Assembly (NCBI GenBank): GCA_019359675.1
Contig: JAHHGX010000072.1
Span: forward strand, 141,959-205,958
DNA: 64,000 nucleotides
From: Calothrix sp. FI2-JRJ7
GTDB lineage: Bacteria > Cyanobacteriota > Cyanobacteriia > Cyanobacteriales > Nostocaceae
Direction: 5' to 3'
Shown: positions 1 through 9,876 of the stretch, in pieces
Layout of the letters: each line of letters begins with the position of its first letter
Numbering within the stretch: position 1 is the stretch's first letter
The notes under the pieces: model-generated
What the model was told of the DNA's origin: nothing
What the model saw: only the letters and a program-made list of their open reading frames with translations
Databases searched by the model: none
Program-made: the position numbers and the translations under genes

Positions 1-429
1 ACAATTGACTCGACAACGTAAAAAGCCAGGATAGAAGATTCCTGTATCAAGTTCTTTGGTTTCAGTAAACCGTTGTCGTTGCGATGGGGTAAGAACTTCG
101 GTTAAATAAGTTTCAAAAGTTTGTGGTGAAACTATTTCACCTTTGCTGTAAACCACCATGTGACCCCGAATCCGAAATCTTGGTACTTCTCCAACACGAA
201 CATGTATATCTGAAGCTTGTTGGGCATAAGCATCGCGCACCATTTGTTGAACGGTAACGCTTTTAATTTGCGGTTGACCGACTACTTGCAGTACAGGTGG
301 TGGTGGAGGTGAGCAACGCATTACCGAGGATACTCGTGAGTTATCCATTGGGTTTTGACCCGTCATGGCAGTCGCGGGTAGATGCTCTAGTTTGGGATTT
401 TGTAACGGGGACGTTGTAGATTCGTCCAT
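1..429 (-). CDS. PilT-like twitching motility ATPase, 5' part only
   Basis: The reading frame opens with ATG at 429 and stays open to the window edge, giving 143 residues of a longer protein. After about 50 loosely structured residues with a run of prolines comes the N-terminal domain of type IV pilus secretion ATPases: a stretch like VQQMVRDAYAQQASDIHVRV followed by PRFRIRG, which matches the PilT family signature for the PAS-like domain before the ATPase core. The Walker motifs would lie outside the window. PilT family members power pilus retraction at the inner membrane; cyanobacteria often carry several paralogs, so PilT versus a PilT-like or PilB-like relative cannot be settled from this part. 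Confidence 0.75.
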   Translation of the reverse strand, partial: MDESTTSPLQNPKLEHLPATAMTGQNPMDNSRVSSVMRCSPPPPPVLQVVGQPQIKSVTVQQMVRDAYAQQASDIHVRVGEVPRFRIRGHMVVYSKGEIVSPQTFETYLTEVLTPSQRQRFTETKELDTGIFYPGFLRCRVNC

Positions 430-748
430 GACTGCGTCCTTTCGCCGATTGCAGGTTGTAACTATTTTTTCAATCTAAAAAGTTATATTTTTATTCAGTA
501 CCATTACTGATACATGAATATTTACTGTCTTTGGATTGACCGTAAACTTACTTAGATTGTTATTTTTAATGTACATCTATCTTAGATAATATCTACGGCT
601 CTGAACTCATCTTTACAGTCATTTCATTAAATAGCATGGTTAGTGTGAACTAGCTATGTTGATAGGTTAATCTTGAGTGGATACTATGCTGCTAACTAAT
701 AGCAGAGCAAGTCAATGTGATTTTTTTTACATTACAAAAGCTATATTT

Positions 749-1909
749 ATGAAGCGTATTATTAATTATTTTGAAACTCGTGCTTGTGCCCCTGCTTATA
801 GTGGTTGGGTATTGAGTGGAATTACGATTTGCTTTTTCGGTGCCGCGATTAATACGATGGCTGGTTGGTTGTATGTTATTAGCGGTGTAAGTTGTGCGCT
901 GTTGTTTATTGCTGCTGTCTTACCTGGTAATTCAATGAAGCGGCTATCTATCAGGCGCCGTCCAATAGAACCTGTAACGGCGGGTGATGATTTGGTAGTG
1001 GAGTTTGAAATAACGAACCAATCAAAACAAGATGTAAGTTTGTTGAGTGTAAAAGATATATTACCCTATACACTCAATACTCTATCAGTTTCGAGCAACC
1101 AACATGCAATCAATATAATCGGCGCCAAAAGTAGTTACTCGTTTTCTTACAGCATAAATGTCGAACGTCGAGGTTTATATCGTTGGTATACAGTTGAGTT
1201 TAGAAGTGGGGCGCCATTTGGGTTATTTTGGAGCAGACGCGAACATAATTGTCCTGCCTACTCTGTTGTTTACCCGCAGGTTTTACCGCTAACAACTTGC
1301 CCCTTAATTGATGAGATTGGTTTGGATTCTAGTTGTAGAGGCAACCCGCAAGGAAACCCTTATGCAGCAGCAACAGAAGGACTCATGCGTTCTTTACGTC
1401 CTTACCACGTTGGCGACCCAATTCGATTAGTACATTGGCGTACTAGTGCCCGTTATGGGGAACTAAGAGTACGCGAGTTTGAGACAATTACTGGTGGGCA
1501 AGATATTATTATTGCCCTAGATAGTGGAGGAAAGTGGGATGAAGAGAACTTTGAACAAGCTGTTATTGCCGCTGCATCGCTGTACTTTTATGCTATGCAT
1601 CAACAAATGAACGTCCAACTGTGGACAAAAGACACAGGTTTAGTTAAAGGAGAACGTTCAGTACTTGAAACTTTAGCGGCAACTACGCCGTTACAGGATG
1701 GAGCAATAACGGAGCTACCTAAATTACCGATAATTTGGCTGTCGCAAAACCCTGTTACACTATCTTCAATAAATAATGGTAGTCGTTGGCTATTATGGCA
1801 AGCAAAATCACCTGAGACACAAGAGATAATAAATCGAGAGGCGCCAGGTATTATTTTGAGTCACGATCAACAGCTACAAGTTCAATTACAAAAGGGACTA
1901 GGGTATTGA
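749..1909 (+). CDS. DUF58 domain membrane-anchored protein
   Basis: A protein of 386 residues if started at the ATG at 749; an upstream GTG at 677 would add 24 residues, but the extension is less protein-like and neither start has a clear ribosome binding site. Two hydrophobic segments lie near residues 17-36 and 40-58, followed by a beta-rich part and the DUF58 signature RPYHVGDPIRLVHWRTSAR at about residues 216-234, then a von Willebrand-A-like fold beginning IIIALD. DUF58 proteins often accompany MoxR ATPases and transglutaminase-like proteins, but no such partner is visible here. The precise function is unknown. Confidence 0.8.
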   Translation: MKRIINYFETRACAPAYSGWVLSGITICFFGAAINTMAGWLYVISGVSCALLFIAAVLPGNSMKRLSIRRRPIEPVTAGDDLVVEFEITNQSKQDVSLLSVKDILPYTLNTLSVSSNQHAINIIGAKSSYSFSYSINVERRGLYRWYTVEFRSGAPFGLFWSRREHNCPAYSVVYPQVLPLTTCPLIDEIGLDSSCRGNPQGNPYAAATEGLMRSLRPYHVGDPIRLVHWRTSARYGELRVREFETITGGQDIIIALDSGGKWDEENFEQAVIAAASLYFYAMHQQMNVQLWTKDTGLVKGERSVLETLAATTPLQDGAITELPKLPIIWLSQNPVTLSSINNGSRWLLWQAKSPETQEIINREAPGIILSHDQQLQVQLQKGLGY

Positions 1910-2020
1910 TTGACTGGTAAAATAGTCTAAATAAAGGGGAGTATCACCCAAGTTTTCAGTTGTAGGGTGCGGTACAATGCTGCATATGTATTCAAACTCA
2001 ACTCTTCTAACACAAGTCCT

Positions 2021-2395
2021 ATGATTGCATCAGACGCATCAGAAGTTAATTCAAAGTCCAGCGATAAGAATCTTGAAGCAATGCGCCATTTTTCGGAGCA
2101 GTATGCAAAGCGCACTGGTACTTACTTCTGTTCCGAACCTTCGGTTACTGCTGTTGTAATTGAAGGACTCGCTAAACATAAAGATGAACTAGGGGCACCT
2201 TTATGCCCTTGTCGGCACTACGAAGACAAAGAAGCTGAAGTGGCTGCTACTTTTTGGAACTGCCCCTGTGTGCCAATGCGTGAACGTAAAGAATGTCACT
2301 GCATGTTATTTCTTACCCCAGACAACGAATTTGCAGGTGATAAACAAGACATCTCGCTCGAAACCATTAAAGAAGTGCGAGATAGCATGGCATGA
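2021..2395 (+). CDS. ftrC: Ferredoxin-thioredoxin reductase catalytic (beta) chain
   Basis: The product takes electrons from photosynthetically reduced ferredoxin and reduces the thioredoxin disulfide through a [4Fe-4S] cluster. Started at the ATG at 2021 it has 124 residues, close to the usual 115-120; a GTG at 1967 would add an unlikely tail. Cysteines at 37, 62, 64, 81, 83, 92 and 94 lie in the motifs CPCRHYEDK, NCPCVPMR and ECHCMLF. By family knowledge, 62, 81, 83 and 92 should hold the cluster and 64 and 94 form the redox disulfide. The gene overlaps the next one by ATGA at 2392-2395, so the two are probably translationally coupled. Confidence 0.95.
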   Translation: MIASDASEVNSKSSDKNLEAMRHFSEQYAKRTGTYFCSEPSVTAVVIEGLAKHKDELGAPLCPCRHYEDKEAEVAATFWNCPCVPMRERKECHCMLFLTPDNEFAGDKQDISLETIKEVRDSMA

Positions 2396-2778
2396 AGGAA
2401 GAAATGCCTTCGCAATATTGGCAAGGTGTAGAACAGTTCAATACTGGGCAGTTCTACGCCTGCCACGATACCTTAGAAGCTTTATGGATAGAAGCCCTAG
2501 AGCCGGAAAAAACTTTTTACCAAGGTATACTGCAAGTAGCTGTAGCTTTGTATCACTTGGGTAACGGTAATTTACGCGGTGCCACCATTTTACTTGGAGA
2601 AGGCACTAACCGCTTGCGACGTTACCCATCTGTTTTTGGTGGTGTTGATGTAGATGAATTCTTGGATCAAAGTGTAGCTTTATTAAAAATACTCCAACAC
2701 ACCCAACCAGAAATGATTACAAATCTCATACCCGGTGAAGATGAAAGATTTCCTATTCCAAAAATATTGCTCGTGTAG
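2392..2778 (+). CDS. DUF309 domain protein
   Basis: A 128-residue helical protein with the DUF309 signature: a GVEQFNTGQFYACHDTLEALW stretch near residues 11-30 (H and E conserved), then FYQGILQVAVALYHL and GNLRGATILL. The fold resembles a two-repeat helical bundle; its biochemical role is not established. The start overlaps the ftrC stop codon (ATGA), which indicates co-transcription and coupling with the thioredoxin reductase gene. The last codons run into a short dispersed hairpin repeat at 2775-2826. Confidence 0.85.
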   Translation: MKEEMPSQYWQGVEQFNTGQFYACHDTLEALWIEALEPEKTFYQGILQVAVALYHLGNGNLRGATILLGEGTNRLRRYPSVFGGVDVDEFLDQSVALLKILQHTQPEMITNLIPGEDERFPIPKILLV

Positions 2779-2826
2779 AGACGTGATTAATGCCTGCGCG
2801 AAAACCTTCGGTTTACACGTCTCTAT
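2775..2826. repeat. GTAGAGACG-type dispersed hairpin repeat
   Basis: Arms GTAGAGACGTG at 2775-2785 and CACGTCTCTAT at 2816-2826 pair almost completely. The same family occurs at 13812-13860, 39089-39116 and 55131-55160. Here it overlaps the end of the DUF309 gene and may serve as its transcription end. Confidence 0.7.
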
Positions 2827-2903
2827 AAACATGTGTAAATATTAATAATTTTTGCGTTAAGTTAAAAGTATACAGTAACGCTCTAATAAAGGTATCAAAA
2901 CAT

Positions 2904-3086
2904 ATGGACTTACAAACACTCAAAGCACGCATTGCCCAAGTTGAAACCAAACGAGAATACCTGCTGCAACTTCTGGAACAGCCAAATTTAGGTACTTTGA
3001 GAATAGATGTCAATCAAGCCTTGGAAGAAATGGATGATTTAATTGATGAATATAGACGCACCTTTCCACAAACAGGAAGTTTATAG
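2904..3086 (+). CDS. Small conserved hypothetical protein (60 aa)
   Basis: A 60-residue, highly charged and almost certainly helical protein beginning MDLQTLKARIAQVETKREYL. Hydrophobic residues recur with a coiled-coil-like spacing. An AAAGG stretch lies about 12 bases before the ATG. It is followed by a strong bidirectional terminator, which supports a real transcription unit. No family is recognised with certainty; it is probably a small protein conserved among cyanobacteria. Confidence 0.6.
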   Translation: MDLQTLKARIAQVETKREYLLQLLEQPNLGTLRIDVNQALEEMDDLIDEYRRTFPQTGSL

Positions 3087-3157
3087 TTTTTTGCGCTTTC
3101 CTAGGTGAGGTTATAGAAGATTCTGGTTTGAAATAGGCGCCCTGATATATTAAAAGA

Positions 3158-3195
3158 GCATTGGTACTTATCACATACTAGATAAGTACCAATGC
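3158..3195. terminator. Bidirectional terminator hairpin
   Basis: A perfect 15-bp stem, left arm 3158-3172 and right arm 3181-3195, with an 8-base loop. A-rich sequence before it and T-rich sequence after it give a U-run on either strand. It sits between the convergent genes ending at 3086 and 3279. Confidence 0.85.
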
Positions 3196-3278
3196 TTTAG
3201 CCAGCAGTACTTGTAGATAAAATACTCTTGACAATTCAAATATATAGCTCTTCAACTTATTCATAGGCATTGCAATTA

Positions 3279-3692
3279 TCAAGCTGCGGATTCGTTATTT
3301 CCGTTTCCCAATTGACGCACTAGGGCAATTAACTCAGTAGTGGGTACGTCCTTTTTACAAAAAACATCCCAACGACCCATATCGTTATTAGCACCTACAT
3401 TTTTAGCATCTTCTACTGAGGAGTAGGCGATGATTTGGGTATCAGGGGCAATTTCCTTGATTTTATCCGATGCTGTCCAACCATCCATAACTGGCATTTG
3501 TAAGTCTAGGACGATTACATCTGGTTGGTGGCGTTTTACCATATCAACAGCTTCTTGACCATTGGTTGCTAAACCAACTACTTTTATGTTTTTTTGGCAG
3601 GAAAGTACCATTTGCAAGGTCATACGAGTTAGTTCGTGGTCGTCAACTACTAACACCCGCAGGGTAGAAGGCTCACAGGACAACATTAACAT
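3279..3692 (-). CDS. Stand-alone response regulator (receiver domain only)
   Basis: A 137-residue CheY-like protein. The acidic pair is in VVDDHE (about residues 17-18), the phosphoacceptor Asp is D63 in VIVLDLQMP, the Thr/Ser switch region is around AYSS, and the conserved Lys is in FCKKD (113-114). No output domain follows, so signalling must be through protein contact or phosphotransfer. No cognate kinase gene is adjacent; the next gene upstream on this strand is polyphosphate kinase, 361 bases away. The start is ATG at 3692, with a second in-frame ATG two codons later. Confidence 0.85.
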   Translation of the reverse strand: MLMLSCEPSTLRVLVVDDHELTRMTLQMVLSCQKNIKVVGLATNGQEAVDMVKRHQPDVIVLDLQMPVMDGWTASDKIKEIAPDTQIIAYSSVEDAKNVGANNDMGRWDVFCKKDVPTTELIALVRQLGNGNNESAA

Positions 3693-4053
3693 CCAGTTTA
3701 ATGAACGAATAATATAATATAACCCTTACAGTTTAAAGGAACATTCATTCAAATCAACTCTATCTAATGGGTGAATAAGTCGTTCACATGGACTATATCC
3801 ATCGATATTTGGGTTAAATATTTTTGAATGATTTCAAAACATTTCAAAATGATTGAAAATAATTATCAAAGTTTAAGCCTTTTTTATAATTCATTTGACT
3901 ATATAAAATTTACATCAAGAACAAATAAGAAACCGGTTTCTGAGGCAAATCGTTATTTATATTACAAGTTATCGACCAAGAAACCCGGTTTCTCTTCTAA
4001 AATCGCTGTTTAGATTACAAATTCTCGACCAAGAAACCGGGTTTCTAGGGTTT
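3693..4053. repeat. Intergenic region with three GAAACCGG(G)TTTC palindromes
   Basis: No convincing gene lies here. Palindromes of the AGAAACC(C)GGTTTCT family are at 3927-3941, 3979-3993 and 4032-4046; the last two are preceded by the same TCGACCAAG sequence. The copy nearest to polyphosphate kinase lies just after its stop codon and could act as its terminator. The same family recurs at 53029-53092, 55032-55064, 55964-55996 and 58501-58567. Confidence 0.75.
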
Positions 4054-6255
4054 CTAATTTCGCACAGCACTTATTGATTCAATAGTTGAGCCAACCGCAG
4101 TTGACCCCAATGCCATTGCCATTAAAGCTTTCTGTGAATTAGATTCAGGACAATTATCGCCTGGGCGCCGCTGAATATAGGTACCATCAGATTGTAATTC
4201 CCAAGCTAAACGGTTATCAGCAAGCATTATTCCTAATATTTCCTGCAAATCTTTAGCAATATCTATATCTAGGATTGGAGTAATTGCTTCGACACGACGG
4301 TCTAAATTACGTGGCATCCAATCAGCACTGCCAATAAATATTTCTTCCTGACCATTGTTATAAAAATAATAAATGCGAGAATGTTCCAAAAAGCTACCAA
4401 TAATGCTAATAACGCGAATGTTCTCGCTGATATCTTTCAATTGCGGACGCAAACAGCAAACACCACGAATTATTAAATCTATCTGCACTCCAGCGCGCGA
4501 TGCTTCATATAAACAAGCAATTATTTCTGGGTCTACTAACGAATTCATTTTTGCAACGATGCGTCCCGATAATCCATTATGAGCATTTTCGATTTCGCGA
4601 CGAATAAGAGTTAAAAAACGGTCGCGCATATTGACGGGAGCAACAAGTAACTGTCTGTAAGATTTTTGTCGCGAGTAACCAGTTAGATAATTATATAAGT
4701 CGGTTAGGTCGGCGCCTAATTCATCACGACAGCTAAATAATCCTAAATCGGTATATAATCGTGCAGTTTTATGATTATAGTTACCTGTACCAATATGTAC
4801 ATAGCGACGAATACGGTCTTTTTCACGTCGCACAACTAGTATAGTTTTACAGTGTGTTTTTAAGCCAACTAAGCCGTAAACAACGTGTACACCTACACTT
4901 TCTAGGCGCCGTGCCCAATATATATTATTCTCTTCATCAAAGCGGGCTTTAAGTTCAACGAGTACTGATACTTGCTTACCATTTTCTGCGGCAGCGATTA
5001 AAGCATTTACGATGGGAGAATCACCAGAAGTGCGGTAAAGCGTCATTTTAATCGCGAGTACATCTGGGTCTTGCGCTGCACTAGAAATAAATTTAACAAC
5101 CGATGCTGAGAAAGATTGATAAGGATGATGAACTAAAATATCGCGTTCGCGAATTACAGCAAAAATATCTTTACCATCTTCAACGTCGTGTACTTGGGGG
5201 TTATTGGGATTTGGTTCGCGAATACGCTGTAATCTTGAAGGTACTACTGCTTGCCAAGGACGGTCTTTATGTTCGGGTAACGGGAGTGACATAAAATACA
5301 TTAAATCCCGTAAACCTAATAAGCCTTCAACTTCGTAACAATCAATTTCATCCAATTCTAAATCTTCTAAAAGTCGAGAACGCACAGACTCTGGAGTTTG
5401 AGACTGAATTTCTAAGCGTACAGGGTTTCCACCAACACGACGTTTTCGCAATTCTTGCTCGATAGCAACTAACAGGTCATCAGCTTCATCTTCTTCAACT
5501 TCTAAATCAGCATCACGAGTAATGCGGAAAGTATGATATTCCTGAATAGTCATACCTGGAAACAAAGATTCCAAGTTATGAGCAATAGCTTGTTCCAAGG
5601 GAATACCCGTCCAATCTGCTGGTTTGCCATTATGAGTCATTCCTAATTCAGGAGGCAAAGCTAAAAATCGTGGTAATACCTTGGGAACTTTTACACGTGC
5701 GAAAAATTCTTCATCGGTGTCGGGGTTTTTGACGACAACAGCCAAATTTAAACTGAGATTGGAAATGTAGGGAAATGGGTGCGACGGGTCAACTGCCAAC
5801 GGTGTAATTACGGGAAATATCTGTTCTTCGTAGTAATTATCAAGATAAGTGCGCTGCTTATCGTTAAGTTCAATATAATTAACTAAATATATACCGTTTT
5901 GTGCTAACTGTGGTCGCAGGACTTTCTCAAAATGTTGATGCTGCTGAATAACTAAAGGACGCAGCGAAAAACTAATATCATCTAACTGCTGCTGTGGGGT
6001 TCGTCCGTCGAGTCCTAACTGGGTAACTTTTGCTTCTACCTGCTGCATTAGTACAGCAACCCGCACCATAAAGAATTCGTCTAAGTTAGAACAAAATATT
6101 GCCATGAACTTGAGACGTTCCAACAGGGGAGTACGTGGGTCAAGTGCTTCATGCAAGACACGGTTATTAAATTCTAACCAACTAAGCTCGCGACTGTTGT
6201 AGTACTGTGGGTCTCTGAGGTTGAGAGGATTAGCGCTTTTTTTTTGTTTTGCCAT
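4054..6255 (-). CDS. ppk1: Polyphosphate kinase 1
   Basis: Makes long-chain polyphosphate from ATP, reversibly. About 733 residues from the ATG at 6255; a GTG at 6270 would add five. The N domain begins with YYNSRELSWLEFN and contains LKFMAIFCSNLDEFFMVR. The catalytic half has FDEENNIYWARRLE, GLKTHCKTILVVRRE (autophosphorylated histidine near residue 465), HIGTGNYNHKTARLYTDLGL near 490, and a second conserved histidine in EHSRIYYFYN near 626. The length is normal for the family. The spacing to the upstream usher gene (over 160 bases) suggests its own transcription unit. Confidence 0.95.
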   Translation of the reverse strand: MAKQKKSANPLNLRDPQYYNSRELSWLEFNNRVLHEALDPRTPLLERLKFMAIFCSNLDEFFMVRVAVLMQQVEAKVTQLGLDGRTPQQQLDDISFSLRPLVIQQHQHFEKVLRPQLAQNGIYLVNYIELNDKQRTYLDNYYEEQIFPVITPLAVDPSHPFPYISNLSLNLAVVVKNPDTDEEFFARVKVPKVLPRFLALPPELGMTHNGKPADWTGIPLEQAIAHNLESLFPGMTIQEYHTFRITRDADLEVEEDEADDLLVAIEQELRKRRVGGNPVRLEIQSQTPESVRSRLLEDLELDEIDCYEVEGLLGLRDLMYFMSLPLPEHKDRPWQAVVPSRLQRIREPNPNNPQVHDVEDGKDIFAVIRERDILVHHPYQSFSASVVKFISSAAQDPDVLAIKMTLYRTSGDSPIVNALIAAAENGKQVSVLVELKARFDEENNIYWARRLESVGVHVVYGLVGLKTHCKTILVVRREKDRIRRYVHIGTGNYNHKTARLYTDLGLFSCRDELGADLTDLYNYLTGYSRQKSYRQLLVAPVNMRDRFLTLIRREIENAHNGLSGRIVAKMNSLVDPEIIACLYEASRAGVQIDLIIRGVCCLRPQLKDISENIRVISIIGSFLEHSRIYYFYNNGQEEIFIGSADWMPRNLDRRVEAITPILDIDIAKDLQEILGIMLADNRLAWELQSDGTYIQRRPGDNCPESNSQKALMAMALGSTAVGSTIESISAVRN

Positions 6256-6417
6256 GTGTACTTTTAACACCCACGCTTATAGATGAATCTAGCAATATTC
6301 TATAGTAGAAGCGCTATGGCGGGTAATTACCTCGATGGTAGAAGATAAATCTTGACGTTTTGTGAGATTATTCCAAAATTGGTTTGTAGGATAGGCATCT
6401 CCCCTGTCTTATAGTAT

Positions 6418-9400
6418 TTATTTTTTCTTAGCTGCGGCAGAGATTGGCAATTGTAAATTTTGATTGTAGACAAATTCATTGCGAATCTCAACTTGACGCT
6501 TGGGTAGCAAGTCATTACGGTTTAGTTCATCTTGCAGTGACACACGCAGTGTATATTTACCTACAGGTACACTATCTAATCGATATAAACCAAATTTATC
6601 AGTAACACCTGATAAGACGCGCGCACCAAGCGAATTAAGCAATTCGATTTTTACTTCAGAAACTGGTTGACCCGCTATATCGGTAATACGTCCAGCAACA
6701 CCATACTCAGCGCGTACAGGGAAGTCAATGCGAGTTACTGCTGAGTTAGCAACTTGAGCAACTACGCTAGTTTTAGCAAGTGAGAGTTCAACCGGTAATT
6801 CATCAGCTTGAATTTCAGCTATATAGTTACCTTCAGCTAAACCACCTATGAAAAAGTTACCTTGAGAGTCGGTTTGGCCTGTACTAACAACTTGTCCGCG
6901 TTTATCGATAACACTAATATTAGAGCCAGATAAATCAAACTTTCCTTTACCACCTTCAATAACAACTTTTCCTGCAATGGCGCCACGTTCCTTGCCAATT
7001 CCTGTGTAACTTGCGGGTGAAATTCGACCGCGTGCGAATGATAAATCAGATACTAGGGTTACACTAAAGCGGTCATCACCGAAGCCTCCAAAATTACCGC
7101 TAGTTGCCTTAGATGGGATACCTTGATATTCAATTCGAGCTAGTAAACCAGGTAATACTTCCATACTTGCACCTGCAACTGGTGCCACTTCACCACCCCG
7201 TAGTGCTAAACCAAGATTCCAGCTTAGTTGTCTAAAATTGTTCGGATAATAGCCAAGACCAACTGTATATCGAGGTGATAAATCATTATTAAACTCGGTA
7301 CCAAATGATAGCTGATAATTATTGGTGAACTTATAGCTTAAATCGGAAAGATATGTATCACCGTAAGTATTAAATGCAAGTCTAGTAGCAAAATTTGGCT
7401 GATATGCAGCGTTAAATAAATATCTGCCGTCAATATCAGGTCTACCGTTTAGAGATAATGTTGACAAGGGTCGTAATGTAAAAGTAGGCAAGATATAACT
7501 TGCTGAACCGACATCATCTTGACGATTACGAGCAATAAATCCGAGATTAAACTTGTTACTGAAGTTATACTTCATTTCAAGACTATGATTATATAACTCA
7601 GCCCTATCGCTTCTACCAATGCGATAAGCTCTGGGTAATGATTGGGAATTAGCGTTAATTTCTAACTTATCAAAATCAATATCTAAATTAGTCGAATATC
7701 CAAGTTTATCGTTTGAACTACCAACGCTTGCAGATAAAATTATTGGGTTTGCCAAGCGCCAAACTAAACCAGCTTGAGCTTGCAATGTATCTGGAACTGC
7801 TTGCAAAGTACTTTCAAATGTTAAATTACTTGAAAGTCCTTGTCTTAGTTGATAAAACCCGACTAGCTTACCATTATATGAAGAGTCAAAGTCACTGAAA
7901 AAGCTATCCTGTATCAAGTTGCCACTAATACCCACACCAGCGAGTTGAACATTACCACCTGATGGTAGTAGCAAATCAGAGGAATTAACTCGAACTGTAC
8001 GAATTTCACTAGGTATACGTAAATTGTTTCGATCAAAAACCAAAACTTCTATTTCATTATTTTGACCAGCAGCTAAATTTACATCAACAAATTCATAAAT
8101 ACCGTTAAATCCTACTTGCTGTTGCGCGATAACTACACCACCAACTCGTAACTGTACAAAACTAGCAGGTGGCACTTCACCACGGAATGTTTGTACTGGT
8201 CGTGAGCGTCTTGGTAGAAGTTCGTTGGCATTGAAACTTGTGCCAAAGCTTTCGGCGGGTAAATTACTATAGCCAAATTGTAAACCTGTTAGGTTTAAGC
8301 CATTGACTAGAGGGTGTAAACCAATTTGCTGGCGCCCAATTTGATAACGAAATTGTCCTTCACGTTTGTAAAAATAGTATTCGGAAACGTTAGGGCTGTT
8401 TTCAAAATTATTCTCTAAACGTAAACCGACTGAACCACCTAAAAATCTACCACCTAAAAGTGTTGAGCTACGTAAACTAGAGCTTCCACCACCACTAGTC
8501 CAATTAAATTCTTGGCGCAGATTTGATAATCCATTTTGAGGGGCAAAAATACTCGGCTTTAAATCGGGTATTCTTGGTCGATACTCACCATTACTACGCC
8601 AGGGTAAATCTGCAAGTAAGGTTAAATCTGCTATATTCAACTCAACACTAATGCTTAATTTATTTTTAATCTCAGTATTACTAATATAAGATACACCGTT
8701 AATTTGTCTTAAAGAATTTGGGTCAAGCTTAACTGTACCTAAAGGAGTTTTTACTTGGTATCCACCTTGTGCTTTTTCGACGGTAAAACCTGTCAACTTA
8801 GCAAAATCTTCAAGAGGTATAAGTAAAGTTTTATTTTCTAGTCTGACATCAATTGTTCCAATTTCTCGACCGTTGATACTTACTTCAACCAAGAAAGGCT
8901 CATCCGGATTTCGAGCTAGTTGTATACTATTGTCAGTATTTGAATTATCAGTATTTTGAATATTGGTATTGATATTATTTCCTGCGGCTGCTACTTTTTT
9001 TTCATTCGCAGGCTTAGAATCATTTGTATCCGTTTGTAAATTTGCTGGTTCTGGTTTTGCACTAGCTATCTTTTGCGAATTATCAGAAATAGCAACATCT
9101 ACATTACTATTAACCGTATTACTCAAAGAAGCAGAAATTGAAGCACTGATTAATTCTTGAACCAATGCGAGAAGTTTTGATGCGTCAAAAGACTTACTAC
9201 TCGCAACTTTTAAATCTGTCTCAGTTTTGGGTGTGCTCTGGTTAGCTTGATTATTTACTGCTGTATCAGCTTTAGTAGCTTGATTGTTTGGATTAGTACT
9301 ATCTTGTACTGTAGCACTTTCTGTTTTGCTAGATACTTCAGCATTTGCTGTACTATCGGCAATTGTATTGTTAACAGAAGCATATAGCGACGCACTAATG

Positions 9401-9876
9401 AGTTCTTGTACTGCTGTTAAAATATTTCCAATAGTATCTTTTTGCGCGCTCTTATTATAATCTGAACTGTTTGCAATTTGCTGCGAGTTTGAATTTACCA
9501 GATTAGACGAATCTAATTTATCTGACTGTGGCAATGTTGCATTTGACGAGTTAGTAGGAGCAAAACCCTTAGATGGCTTTTTATTCTGTTTGGCTGATTT
9601 AGCATTAACAGTTACAGGGTCTTGCTTTTGAAACTCGCAAGCAATACTTTGATTTTTAGCATCAGTCGAGTTTGCTAATATTTTCGCAAATAAGTTGCTA
9701 ACAAGGTCAGATTTATGCGACTTAGCACCAGGTAAAGAACAGTTTGGTGATTTAGCTGTTGCTGAACTGGCAATGCCACTTTTTAAAGTTGACACATTTG
9801 TCGCAGTTACATCTTGTTGAGATGCTACTGTTTTGACAATTGGGGGTGGTGTAGGTGGTAAAGCTAGGTAGAGCAT
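6418..9876 (-). CDS. Large fimbrial usher-like outer membrane protein
   Basis: About 1,152 residues from the ATG at 9876 (a TTG at 9888 is the only earlier option). Residues 1 to about 325 are rich in Asn, Ser, Thr and Ala and hold two copies of an AVQELISASLxAS-like motif. A compact domain begins FLVEVSINGREIGTIDVRL; then comes a long beta-barrel-like part with alternating polar and hydrophobic residues (FLGGSVGLRLENNF, FRYQIGRQQIGLHP). An inserted plug-like domain contains FRGEVPPASFVQLRVGG. The end has two carboxypeptidase-regulatory-like beta domains (GKVVIEG, then GRITDIAGQPVSEVKIELL). The order fits a fimbrial usher that threads subunits delivered by the adjacent PapD-like chaperone. 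A classical signal peptide is not visible. Confidence 0.8.
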   Translation of the reverse strand: MLYLALPPTPPPIVKTVASQQDVTATNVSTLKSGIASSATAKSPNCSLPGAKSHKSDLVSNLFAKILANSTDAKNQSIACEFQKQDPVTVNAKSAKQNKKPSKGFAPTNSSNATLPQSDKLDSSNLVNSNSQQIANSSDYNKSAQKDTIGNILTAVQELISASLYASVNNTIADSTANAEVSSKTESATVQDSTNPNNQATKADTAVNNQANQSTPKTETDLKVASSKSFDASKLLALVQELISASISASLSNTVNSNVDVAISDNSQKIASAKPEPANLQTDTNDSKPANEKKVAAAGNNINTNIQNTDNSNTDNSIQLARNPDEPFLVEVSINGREIGTIDVRLENKTLLIPLEDFAKLTGFTVEKAQGGYQVKTPLGTVKLDPNSLRQINGVSYISNTEIKNKLSISVELNIADLTLLADLPWRSNGEYRPRIPDLKPSIFAPQNGLSNLRQEFNWTSGGGSSSLRSSTLLGGRFLGGSVGLRLENNFENSPNVSEYYFYKREGQFRYQIGRQQIGLHPLVNGLNLTGLQFGYSNLPAESFGTSFNANELLPRRSRPVQTFRGEVPPASFVQLRVGGVVIAQQQVGFNGIYEFVDVNLAAGQNNEIEVLVFDRNNLRIPSEIRTVRVNSSDLLLPSGGNVQLAGVGISGNLIQDSFFSDFDSSYNGKLVGFYQLRQGLSSNLTFESTLQAVPDTLQAQAGLVWRLANPIILSASVGSSNDKLGYSTNLDIDFDKLEINANSQSLPRAYRIGRSDRAELYNHSLEMKYNFSNKFNLGFIARNRQDDVGSASYILPTFTLRPLSTLSLNGRPDIDGRYLFNAAYQPNFATRLAFNTYGDTYLSDLSYKFTNNYQLSFGTEFNNDLSPRYTVGLGYYPNNFRQLSWNLGLALRGGEVAPVAGASMEVLPGLLARIEYQGIPSKATSGNFGGFGDDRFSVTLVSDLSFARGRISPASYTGIGKERGAIAGKVVIEGGKGKFDLSGSNISVIDKRGQVVSTGQTDSQGNFFIGGLAEGNYIAEIQADELPVELSLAKTSVVAQVANSAVTRIDFPVRAEYGVAGRITDIAGQPVSEVKIELLNSLGARVLSGVTDKFGLYRLDSVPVGKYTLRVSLQDELNRNDLLPKRQVEIRNEFVYNQNLQLPISAAAKKK

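Noticed and set aside
3828..4013. 61-codon plus-strand frame before ppk1
   Set aside because: Much of it is made of GAAACCGG palindromes; no ribosome binding site or protein features.
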